NCBI GenBank assembly: GCA_003154635.1
Contig: PMDX01000089.1
Span: 1-13,703, forward strand
DNA: 13,703 nucleotides
From: Actinomycetota bacterium
Lineage (GTDB): Bacteria; Actinomycetota; Geothermincolia; Fen-727; Anoxymicrobiaceae
Direction of reading: 5' to 3'
Notes under the pieces: generated by a model
The model's database searches: none
Told to the model about the DNA's origin: nothing
The model's input: only the letters and a program-made list of their open reading frames with translations
Program-made: the position numbers and the translations under genes
Part shown: positions 8,381 through 13,703 of the stretch, in pieces
How positions within the stretch are numbered: the stretch's first letter is position 1
Layout: every line of letters begins with the position of its first letter

Positions 8381-9499
8381 TTACGTCACCGCCTGCAGTT
8401 CCGCGCGAGCATGCAAGCTCTTGGCCTTGTTGCTCCATGCCAGATCCAGAAGAGCCTCGAGGCGGGTCTCCACACCCGCCTTCCCGGTCTGTTCGTCGAT
8501 GCTCAGGGAAAGCACCGGCATCTCCAACTCTTGCGAAACGCGACCGAGGACTCCCTTGGCGATCACCTCGGGCATGCACGTGAAAGGCAGAAAATGAACC
8601 ACCGCGTCGAAGCCCCTGCGGGCGAATATGACCGAGGATCCCACCGTTAGTAGCCCGTCGCCTCCGACCTCGTGGCTGAGGTACGGTTTCGCCATGCGCG
8701 CCACCATGTGCTCCGGGTAGCCGAATACCGGGTTGCGATGGAACGGGTCGCAGGTGTCCGAGATGGTCACCGACCTCTCGACTACGACGTTGCGCCTGCC
8801 CAGCCAGTGCTCGATGTCGAAGTTGAAGAACGTCTCGAGCACAACGAATATCTCACCGACGAGGCCGACCTTGAGGTGCGGCCGGTCCCACTCGATCTCG
8901 ACCTCCCTGAAGCGCGCGTCGCCCTCTTTCCTGGCCGCGCTCAGCTCCTTCCTGGTGAACGCCCTGGAGACGATCTCCTGGGCGTCGGCGAGCGCCTCGT
9001 CAACTGAGCCGGCCACCACCTCGAGTCCACGGAGCTGAAGCGCACGCTTGTCGAGCATGTCCAACAGGAGGACTTTACTCAGCGTCAGGTACAGCTCACG
9101 CGCGAGCGTGCCGAAGCCTACCTGCTCCCTGGGGATGACCGACCGGATGCTGTCGTGGAAAGCCCTCAGGGAGACCGATGGCGGCTCGAGCACGACCATC
9201 CGGAAGTCGTGTCCCTCTCGCTCGAGGATGCGCCGCTGAATCTCGCCGTAGTAACCGAACCGGCACGGACCGTGTCCTCCGCCGGTGACGAGAGTATCGG
9301 CGCCCATCGCGAGCGCGCCGACAAAAGTACCGAGGACGGCCTTCAGGGGAAGGCACGCGAACTCGGGGGCCAGCGCCGCTCCGATCTCCATGGTCTGCTC
9401 CGTAAACGGAGGCGTCTCCAGGTAATCGAGGTCGAACCTCTGGACCATGTCCTTTATTATGAGAGACAGGTTTCCCATCCGTGGGACTGCGATCTTCAC
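8381..9499 (-). CDS. 2-hydroxyacyl-CoA dehydratase-like (HGD/CoA-activase-related) Fe-S protein, first pair
   Basis: 372 aa from GTG at 9499. An in-frame ATG at 9541 would add 14 Arg-rich residues and overlap the upstream gene. GTG is preferred because VKIAVPRMGN aligns with MNITVPKCGS of the paralogue, a GGGGG site lies eight bases upstream, and it starts one base after the upstream TGA. Motifs: ACLPLK at 48-53 (C49), GHGPCRFGYY at 75-84 (C79), RNPVFGY at 255-261, HEVGGDG at 276-282, LPFTCMPE at 304-311 (C308) and SIDEQTGKAGVETRLEAL at 333-350. The three conserved cysteines are the likely [4Fe-4S] ligands. It has D281 where the paralogue has H, and lacks most of the paralogue's extra cysteines, so the two copies have diverged. 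Probable partner: the DUF2229 protein encoded just upstream. An alternative role is dehydration of a hydroxyacyl-CoA unrelated to membrane lipids. Confidence 0.8.
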   Translation of the reverse strand: MKIAVPRMGNLSLIIKDMVQRFDLDYLETPPFTEQTMEIGAALAPEFACLPLKAVLGTFVGALAMGADTLVTGGGHGPCRFGYYGEIQRRILEREGHDFRMVVLEPPSVSLRAFHDSIRSVIPREQVGFGTLARELYLTLSKVLLLDMLDKRALQLRGLEVVAGSVDEALADAQEIVSRAFTRKELSAARKEGDARFREVEIEWDRPHLKVGLVGEIFVVLETFFNFDIEHWLGRRNVVVERSVTISDTCDPFHRNPVFGYPEHMVARMAKPYLSHEVGGDGLLTVGSSVIFARRGFDAVVHFLPFTCMPEVIAKGVLGRVSQELEMPVLSLSIDEQTGKAGVETRLEALLDLAWSNKAKSLHARAELQAVT

Positions 9500-9500
9500 G

Positions 9501-10457
9501 TCAGGCACCCCCGCTCGCGCCGTCCGCCGACGGGGTCGCATGCGCGCGTGAAGCGTACTTGAGCATATCGACGAACGCTTCCAGTCGAGTCACGAGCCCC
9601 GCCTCCGCGGCATGCTCATCGAGGGTGATCGTCATCAGAGGAACCGACCTCTCGCGGTCCAGCTGGTCTTCGAGGAGAGCTCCGACCATCGAGCCGGGGC
9701 CGCAGGCGAACGACGTCACGTAGAGTATCCCCGACACCGACGCCGTCCGGCTCCAATGCAGGACCGAGCCGGCGAGCTTGCTCTCGAACCCCCAGAATAT
9801 CTCGCGGGACAGCGTGCGCGCGTTGGCAAGCGCATTGTTATGTTGTACCTCGTCGATGGTCACCGGAGTCGCGCCCAGCTTGCGGATGCGGTCGAGCATG
9901 CCCATTGAGACCCGGGAGTCGTATACGTTGTACACGTGCCCGGCAACGCCCACCCTGAGGCCGCCCTTCTCGTAAGATTCGTCCACGAGCGACTTGTGGT
10001 GGTGGTACAGGTTCTGCAGCAGGCCACTCACGGCGGATACCGACGAGAGCCAGCTTCCTCCAAGGGCGCGGGCGGTGTCGTACCACTCGCGTGCCCAGAG
10101 ATATCGCCTGTCGCCCATGTCCAGCCGGGGCGCCAGTACCGGTGGCATATCAGGAGTGAGGGAGCGGGCCAGGTCGGGGAGACCCATGAACTTGGGGCAG
10201 GCGCACATGCCGTACTCCTCGCTCACGACCCGTGGGACCAGGACGACGTCGACCCGCTCCTTCAACCAAAGCATGTGTCCCGAAAAGACCTTGACCGGCA
10301 GGCACGTCTCGTTGTCCGCGTGGACGGCGCCGGTTGTGATCGTGTTTCCTGTCGTTTCCTCGGAGACAACGGCCTCAACGCCCACCGTCTCGAGGAACTG
10401 AAGCCAGTACTCACCGTAATGGTGGTATAGCATTGCCCTGGGGATGCCGACCCTCAT
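9501..10457 (-). CDS. DUF2229 (CoA-enzyme activase-related) Fe-S protein, first pair
   Basis: 318 aa, ATG start overlapping the gpsA stop as ATGA, so its translation is coupled to gpsA. Signature stretches: MRVGIPRAMLYHHYG at 1-15, DNETCLPVKVFSGH at 48-61 (C52), CACPKFMGLPD at 85-95 (C85, C87), VAGHVYN at 171-177, TSFACGPGSM at 248-257 (C252) and TLDEHAAEAGLVTRLEAF at 278-295. C52, C87 and C252 match cysteines in the second-pair paralogue and probably bind an Fe-S cluster. The protein has no BadF/BcrA-type ATPase domain and no membrane segment. With the HGD-like gene one base downstream it forms the first of two copies of a two-gene cassette. The overlap with gpsA is the best local evidence that the cassette serves glycerolipid metabolism; the exact reaction cannot be read from the sequence. 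Confidence 0.8.
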   Translation of the reverse strand: MRVGIPRAMLYHHYGEYWLQFLETVGVEAVVSEETTGNTITTGAVHADNETCLPVKVFSGHMLWLKERVDVVLVPRVVSEEYGMCACPKFMGLPDLARSLTPDMPPVLAPRLDMGDRRYLWAREWYDTARALGGSWLSSVSAVSGLLQNLYHHHKSLVDESYEKGGLRVGVAGHVYNVYDSRVSMGMLDRIRKLGATPVTIDEVQHNNALANARTLSREIFWGFESKLAGSVLHWSRTASVSGILYVTSFACGPGSMVGALLEDQLDRERSVPLMTITLDEHAAEAGLVTRLEAFVDMLKYASRAHATPSADGASGGA

Positions 10458-11572
10458 TCTGGTGCCACCCCCATGCCAGGCTTGAAGCTGAACGATGGCA
10501 ACTGCTCGGCGAGCTTCGCCAGCGGCCGGTTATCGGCGTGCATCACAGGCGGCGTGGCGCTGCACGCGGCCTGGAGAATCACACGTGGGTTCTCTGCGCC
10601 TGCCATGACCGACCAGACAGCCTCGAGTAGCTTGAGGTCGAGGCCGAGAGCGCGGCTGCGCCTGAGCGCCTCCTGCGCCGTCTGGGATCCTTCCCTTACT
10701 CCGCGAGCTTCTTCGTTCTCCCCGGCACGCCCGGCTATCATGCGCCCAAGGTCGTGGTTGCGGCTCAGTGGAGACGAGCATGTCGCGATAAAATCACCGA
10801 TGCCCGCCGGGGTCATCACCACGGACGGGTCACCACCGACCGCGTGGGCGAAGCTGGATGTCTCAGCCAGGCCGCGCCATATGAGGACGGCCGTAGCGTT
10901 ATCACCCCAACGGAGCCCCGTGGCTATGCCGCAACCAACGGCGTAGACGTTCTTGAGCGCGCCGGACACCTGGGCTCCCAGCGGGTCGTGGTACGGCATG
11001 AGCGACAGCAGCGGGTGCGACAACCTTGCGGCTATCTTCTTTACGGCACCGGCATCGCTCCCTGCCAGCAGGGAGACCGTCGGCATGCCTTCACAGATCT
11101 CGCGGGCGAGGTTCGGGCCGGAAAGGACCATCGCGTCGCGACTCCCACGCCTTCCCCCGGGCGGGTTCTCCTGGCGCCAGACCTCCAGGCTGAGAAGGCC
11201 GGTGTTCTGCTCGAGCCCCTTGGTGGCGAGCACGACCGAGAGCCTGTCCGCGAACAATCCCCTCAGGTCCTGCGCTACCCTCCGGGTCACATGCGAGGGC
11301 ACAGCGATTATGAGCACGGAAGCGTCGTCGACCGCGCGCTCGAGCGACGACGTCGCAAACACGTTCCTCGGCAGCCTGAAATCGTCAAGGTACCTGGAGT
11401 TGGTCTGGAAGCGTGCTATCTCTTCGCATACGTCGACCTCCGGAGTGAAGAGATTGACGCGTGCGAAATTCGAGGCCTGCAGGGACGCCAGCGTGGTGCC
11501 CCAGCACCCCGCGCCTATCACTGCCAGAGTACCGCTGTCCCTGTCATTTTGAGTTTCTGTTCTTACGTTCAT
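10454..11572 (-). CDS. gpsA: Glycerol-3-phosphate dehydrogenase [NAD(P)+], biosynthetic
   Basis: 372 aa, a little longer than the usual 330-340. It reduces dihydroxyacetone phosphate to sn-glycerol 3-phosphate in the cytoplasm, supplying the PlsB enzymes encoded downstream. Seen: the nucleotide-binding loop GAGCWGT at 20-26, VPSHV at 91-95, ATKGLE at 116-121, SGPNLAREI at 151-159, GALKNVYAVG at 204-213 with catalytic K207, RGLAE at 233-237, and AGIGDFIATC at 256-265 followed by SRN at 270-272. The C-terminal 40 residues, after about 328, diverge from common GpsA. The ATG is preceded by AAGG six bases upstream, just after a GC-rich hairpin. Its stop overlaps the start of the first DUF2229 gene. 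The identification is firm. The usual biosynthetic direction is supported by the acyltransferases in the same operon. Confidence 0.95.
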   Translation of the reverse strand: MNVRTETQNDRDSGTLAVIGAGCWGTTLASLQASNFARVNLFTPEVDVCEEIARFQTNSRYLDDFRLPRNVFATSSLERAVDDASVLIIAVPSHVTRRVAQDLRGLFADRLSVVLATKGLEQNTGLLSLEVWRQENPPGGRRGSRDAMVLSGPNLAREICEGMPTVSLLAGSDAGAVKKIAARLSHPLLSLMPYHDPLGAQVSGALKNVYAVGCGIATGLRWGDNATAVLIWRGLAETSSFAHAVGGDPSVVMTPAGIGDFIATCSSPLSRNHDLGRMIAGRAGENEEARGVREGSQTAQEALRRSRALGLDLKLLEAVWSVMAGAENPRVILQAACSATPPVMHADNRPLAKLAEQLPSFSFKPGMGVAPE

Positions 11573-11584
11573 TTTGCACCTTCT

Positions 11585-11605
11585 GCCGGCCGATTCGCGG
11601 CCGGC
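11585..11605 (-). other. Strong GC hairpin between the anti-sigma gene and gpsA
   Basis: GCCGGCCG and CGGCCGGC form a perfect 8-bp all-GC stem around a 5-base loop (11593-11597). On the minus transcript it ends 12 bases before the gpsA start and just before its AAGG site. No T-run follows, so it is not a standard intrinsic terminator. It may slow transcription, mark an RNA-processing point, or lower gpsA translation relative to the regulators upstream. Confidence 0.55.
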
Positions 11606-11640
11606 CCCCGATAGTGAGTCCGCCGGTTTACAGTGAAGCT

Positions 11641-12054
11641 TCAGGCAGTGCCGATCGGCGCGAGCCCATCGTCGCCGTCGGTGGCGGCACCCGGTGCTCT
11701 ACCGAGCACCCACCTGACGATGGCAAGCGCCACCGCGGCGGTAACGCCGAGCCCGGCGGCTCCCACCACAAGGAACATATTGCGCCGGCCATGCTCGACC
11801 TCAACCAGGTGATCCTCGATTGGCGCAACACTCGACAGCAGGTACGCCATCACTGTATCTACCAGGTCTTCAGGGGCGCGCACCGAGCCGAATTCGGACA
11901 GGGCCTCTATCAGGGTCTCCATCCTGCCGAGGTAACCGGCGCACTCCTTGCACTTCCTTGCGTGGCGCTTGAGCAACAGCCACTTGACCCTTCCAAGGTC
12001 ACCGTCGCCCAGTTCGTCAATAGCGCCAACCGCCCTGTCGCAACTGCTGTCCAT
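11641..12054 (-). CDS. Zinc-binding membrane anti-sigma factor (ZAS type)
   Basis: 137 aa from ATG at 12054; GTG at 12057 is an equally possible start, with AAGGAG nine bases away. A longer open frame to 12147 would overlap the sigma gene by 89 bp and is unlikely. The N-terminus is a ZAS domain: H31-x3-C35-x2-C38 (HARKCKEC). C5 lies 26 residues before H31, the spacing I recall for C11, H37, C41 and C44 of the redox-sensing RsrA of Streptomyces. This predicts a four-ligand zinc site that could open on thiol oxidation. One membrane helix lies at about 93-117, leaving only about 20 residues outside, so there is no real extracytoplasmic sensor domain. It should hold the sigma factor encoded four bases upstream inactive at the membrane. 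The role is well supported; the signal is inferred. Confidence 0.85.
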   Translation of the reverse strand: MDSSCDRAVGAIDELGDGDLGRVKWLLLKRHARKCKECAGYLGRMETLIEALSEFGSVRAPEDLVDTVMAYLLSSVAPIEDHLVEVEHGRRNMFLVVGAAGLGVTAAVALAIVRWVLGRAPGAATDGDDGLAPIGTA

Positions 12055-12058
12055 CACG

Positions 12059-12676
12059 CTAGACCACTCCTTCCAGAGCTTCGCAGAGCAGGCCCCTCGC
12101 GCGATGGCCCCAGGTCTTGGCCGTGTTCCTGGGTACCCCGAGCACACGCCCTATCTCCGCATAGCTCACGCCCTCCATGTGATGCAGTACTATAGCAACC
12201 CGGTAATGATCCGGAAGCTGCTCGAGCGCGTCCCACACGAGACCTGATGTTTCGTTGGTCACGCTTACGTTCTCAGGTATATCAGTCTCGGGGCCGGGAA
12301 GCTCGATGACGACTCCGTATTCGCCCTGGTTGCCGTAAGAGTCACCAGCGGCGGCGGCAACCTCGACGGGAATGTCGCGGACCCGGCCTCGTCGCCTCAG
12401 GTGGTCGATGGAAGCATTGGCGCCTATGCGGTATAACCACGCACGGAAAGGCATCCTGGAGTTGAAGGTATCGATGCCTTCGAACGCATTTATAAAAGTC
12501 TCCTGCGCCAAGTCTTTTGCCTCCTCGCGGTCACCTACCATCCGGTAAGCGATGCCATACACAGGGTCCTGGTACTTGCGCACAAGGCACTCGAACGCCC
12601 CCGCATCGCCTTCCCGGCACCGCTTGACCAGGCGGGCATCATCACGCCCGTCCCGGGATAACCTCGTATTCGGCAT
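12059..12676 (-). CDS. ECF RNA polymerase sigma factor
   Basis: 205 aa with the two-domain ECF layout and no C-terminal sensor extension. Region 2 lies at about 26-97: DLAQETFINAF at 55-65, then FRAWLYRIGANASIDHLRR at 77-95. A linker follows at 98-144. Region 4 is at about 147-199: LEQLPDHYRVAIVLHHMEG, then the helix-turn-helix SYAEIGRVLGVPRNTAKTW at 171-189. It directs RNA polymerase to promoters of GGAAC type in related families. The ATG at 12676 has GGGA shortly upstream. The anti-sigma gene starts within a few bases of its stop, so the two are coupled. As first gene of the minus-strand block it probably controls its own promoter and the lipid genes behind it. The ECF subgroup cannot be named without comparison. 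Confidence 0.93.
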   Translation of the reverse strand: MPNTRLSRDGRDDARLVKRCREGDAGAFECLVRKYQDPVYGIAYRMVGDREEAKDLAQETFINAFEGIDTFNSRMPFRAWLYRIGANASIDHLRRRGRVRDIPVEVAAAAGDSYGNQGEYGVVIELPGPETDIPENVSVTNETSGLVWDALEQLPDHYRVAIVLHHMEGVSYAEIGRVLGVPRNTAKTWGHRARGLLCEALEGVV

Positions 12677-12727
12677 GCCTGTCCCTTTTTCCCCGACTCG
12701 CCATTGGCTTTACTCATACTATACGCA

Positions 12728-12754
12728 AGCACGCGCCGAGTGGTTTCAAGTTCC
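12728..12754 (-). promoter_or_regulatory. Candidate ECF-type promoter for the sigma/anti-sigma block
   Basis: On the minus strand GGAACTT (12754-12748) matches the -35 element of sigma-E-like ECF promoters, and CGTG follows 16 bases after GGAAC as a possible -10. TTGAAA and TATAGT lie in the same stretch but 20 bases apart, too far for a normal sigma-70 promoter. It is about 70 bases before the sigma start. Autoregulation would be typical; this is a pattern match only. Confidence 0.3.
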
Positions 12755-12788
12755 GCCAATAATGGCATGAAACCCGCATTGCCGCGAT

Positions 12789-12810
12789 GTTCCGCGCTCC
12801 CTTCGGGAAC
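12789..12810. promoter_or_regulatory. Back-to-back GTTCC/GGAAC inverted repeat
   Basis: GTTCC at 12789-12793 and GGAAC at 12806-12810 are separated by 12 bases, so each strand shows a GGAAC box pointing outward. On the minus strand GGAAC is followed after 15 bases by GTTTCA, a plausible ECF -10. The pair could be divergent ECF -35 boxes for the two transcripts, or an operator. Confidence 0.28.
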
Positions 12811-12869
12811 CATTCCGTGCGAGGTGCCAAAGACACTTCGGAAGCAACGGGTGCATGGAGTGAAAAGAG

Positions 12870-12880
12870 GATATCATATC
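12870..12880. other. Perfect 11-base palindrome
   Basis: GATAT and ATATC flank a central C in the AT-richer middle of the divergent gap. It may be a small operator half-pair or overlap a -10 element; no regulator can be assigned. Confidence 0.22.
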
Positions 12881-12999
12881 GTCAGGGTTGTAGAAACAGC
12901 TCCGGAAGGATCGCTTCAAACCTACTATTACTAAAGGCATTTCCCGATACTTCAAGAGAGGGACGAACCGGACGCAACCTGCGGGGTGGGAGTCCCCTC

Positions 13000-13008
13000 T
13001 GGTATCAT
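13000..13008 (+). promoter_or_regulatory. Candidate extended -10 promoter of glpD
   Basis: TGGTATCAT has the TG-N-hexamer form of an extended -10 element, 52 bases before the glpD start. No good -35 hexamer lies at the right spacing, which extended -10 promoters tolerate. Confidence 0.3.
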
Positions 13009-13013
13009 TAATA

Positions 13014-13029
13014 TGGCCAAGAAAGGCCA
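13014..13029 (+). other. Inverted repeat in the glpD leader
   Basis: TGGCC and GGCCA flank a six-base spacer between the candidate -10 and the ribosome-binding site. Its position just downstream of the likely transcription start fits an operator or a small leader hairpin. Confidence 0.3.
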
Positions 13030-13059
13030 GTAATACAAGCATTCGGGAGGAACAGATAG

Positions 13060-13703
13060 ATGAGCAGATCCAGATCCGAGAATATAAACAAGATAAAGTC
13101 CAAGCCGTACGACATCCTCGTGATCGGTGGAGGCGTCACCGGCGCGTGCATCGCGCGAGACGCGGCGCTGCGCGGCTTCTCCACGGCCTGCATCGATAAG
13201 AACGACTGGGCGTTCGGCACCAGCAGCCGCTCGTCAAAGATGATACACGGGGGCATCCGCTACCTCGAGATGTTCGACTTCAAGCTGGTCTTCGAAGCGT
13301 GCCGGGAGCGGCGGCAGTTACTCCTGAACGCGCCCCACCTCGTATACCCCCAGGCGTTCACTTTCCCCATATACAAAGGCGACAAGAACGGTATATTCAT
13401 GATCGAGTCCGGGCTGATCCTCTACGACATGCTGGCACTTTTCAGGAACGTCAAGAACCACCGCATGTACCTGCGGGACAAGGCGCTCGAGATCGAAGAG
13501 GGCCTGAACAGCGACCGGCTCAAGGCGATGGGCATCTTCTTCGACTGCTCGACCGATGACGCCAGGCTCACCCTGGCGTTCGCCCTCACGGCTCTCGAGG
13601 CCGGGGCCGATTGCGCCAACTACGTCGAAGTGGTCAACCTGCTCAAGAACAGCGACAACATCGACGGCGCCAAAGTGAGGGACGTGCTCAGCGGCGACGA
13701 GTT
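13060..13703 (+). CDS. glpD: FAD-dependent glycerol-3-phosphate dehydrogenase (GlpD/GlpA family), C-terminus cut by window edge
   Basis: 214 codons are visible, open to the right edge; the family is usually over 500 aa. The ATG at 13060 has GGGAGG nine bases upstream. The FAD-binding start is ILVIGGGVTGACIARDAAL at 19-37, followed by the family signature GTSSRSSKMIHGGIRYLE at 53-70, then LVFEACRERRQLLLNAPHL and a STDDARL stretch near 165-171, all in the order seen in E. coli GlpD. It oxidises sn-glycerol 3-phosphate to dihydroxyacetone phosphate, passing electrons to quinone in the membrane. It is divergent from the block that makes and uses glycerol 3-phosphate, so the two directions may be regulated oppositely from the shared gap. 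The family is firm; aerobic GlpD and anaerobic GlpA cannot be told apart from this part. Confidence 0.92.
   Translation, partial: MSRSRSENINKIKSKPYDILVIGGGVTGACIARDAALRGFSTACIDKNDWAFGTSSRSSKMIHGGIRYLEMFDFKLVFEACRERRQLLLNAPHLVYPQAFTFPIYKGDKNGIFMIESGLILYDMLALFRNVKNHRMYLRDKALEIEEGLNSDRLKAMGIFFDCSTDDARLTLAFALTALEAGADCANYVEVVNLLKNSDNIDGAKVRDVLSGDE

Larger units (their letters stand above)
12677..13059. promoter_or_regulatory. Divergent regulatory gap between the sigma factor gene and glpD
   Basis: 383 bp without a credible gene; the open frames here are short and match nothing. It must carry the promoters of both the minus-strand block and glpD. It is clearly less GC-rich toward the middle (12860-12950) and holds several inverted repeats, listed separately. 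I see no tRNA, riboswitch or attachment-site signature. Confidence 0.7.

Noticed and set aside
9500..9541. Upstream ATG at 9541 as start of the first HGD-like gene
   Set aside because: It adds an Arg-rich stretch absent from the paralogue and overlaps the preceding gene; GTG at 9499 has a better ribosome-binding site and alignment.
12055..12147. Upstream ATG at 12147 as start of the anti-sigma factor
   Set aside because: It would overlap the sigma gene by 89 bp, and the added residues are an out-of-frame reading of sigma region 4.
12704..13042. Small open frames in the divergent gap
   Set aside because: They lack ribosome-binding sites and recognisable motifs and overlap candidate promoter elements on both strands.

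Overview
The window is GC-rich, densely coding DNA with no rRNA, tRNA, CRISPR array or transposase that I can see. Nine of the eleven genes read on the minus strand in one block, several overlapping by 4 nt or separated by 1 nt. The organism is probably an anaerobe, because it carries four oxygen-sensitive-type proteins of the 2-hydroxyacyl-CoA dehydratase/DUF2229 superfamily. GC content and start-codon use (ATG, GTG, TTG) would suit a deep-branching Actinomycetota or a similar GC-rich anaerobic lineage, but the sequence alone does not settle the phylum.

Layout in transcription order on the minus strand: an ECF sigma factor (12676-12059); its zinc-binding, membrane-anchored anti-sigma factor (12054-11641); a strong GC hairpin (11585-11605); GpsA, which makes sn-glycerol 3-phosphate (11572-10454); a DUF2229 protein plus HGD-like protein pair (10457-8381); a second, paralogous pair (8331-6245); two tandem PlsB-type glycerol-3-phosphate acyltransferases (6171-3670 and 3639-1156); a 257-bp gap with a probable terminator and a long inverted repeat; and a membrane-anchored zinc phospholipase C-like protein cut by the left edge. 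A GlpD-type glycerol-3-phosphate dehydrogenase reads divergently at the right edge, across a 383-bp regulatory gap.

The genes tell a glycerolipid story. GpsA supplies glycerol 3-phosphate, the PlsB pair acylates it at sn-1, GlpD can oxidise it, and the PLC-like protein may turn phospholipids over. The four Fe-S type proteins sit between gpsA and plsB. Proteins of this superfamily (PlsA of Clostridium perfringens and the related glycerol ester reductase) are linked, from what I recall of the literature, to anaerobic conversion of ester lipids to plasmalogens or ether lipids. My main proposal is therefore a split, duplicated version of that ester-to-ether reduction system, in one operon with its precursor enzymes and under a possibly redox-sensing sigma/anti-sigma pair. 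The ATPase activase such a system should need is not in this window.
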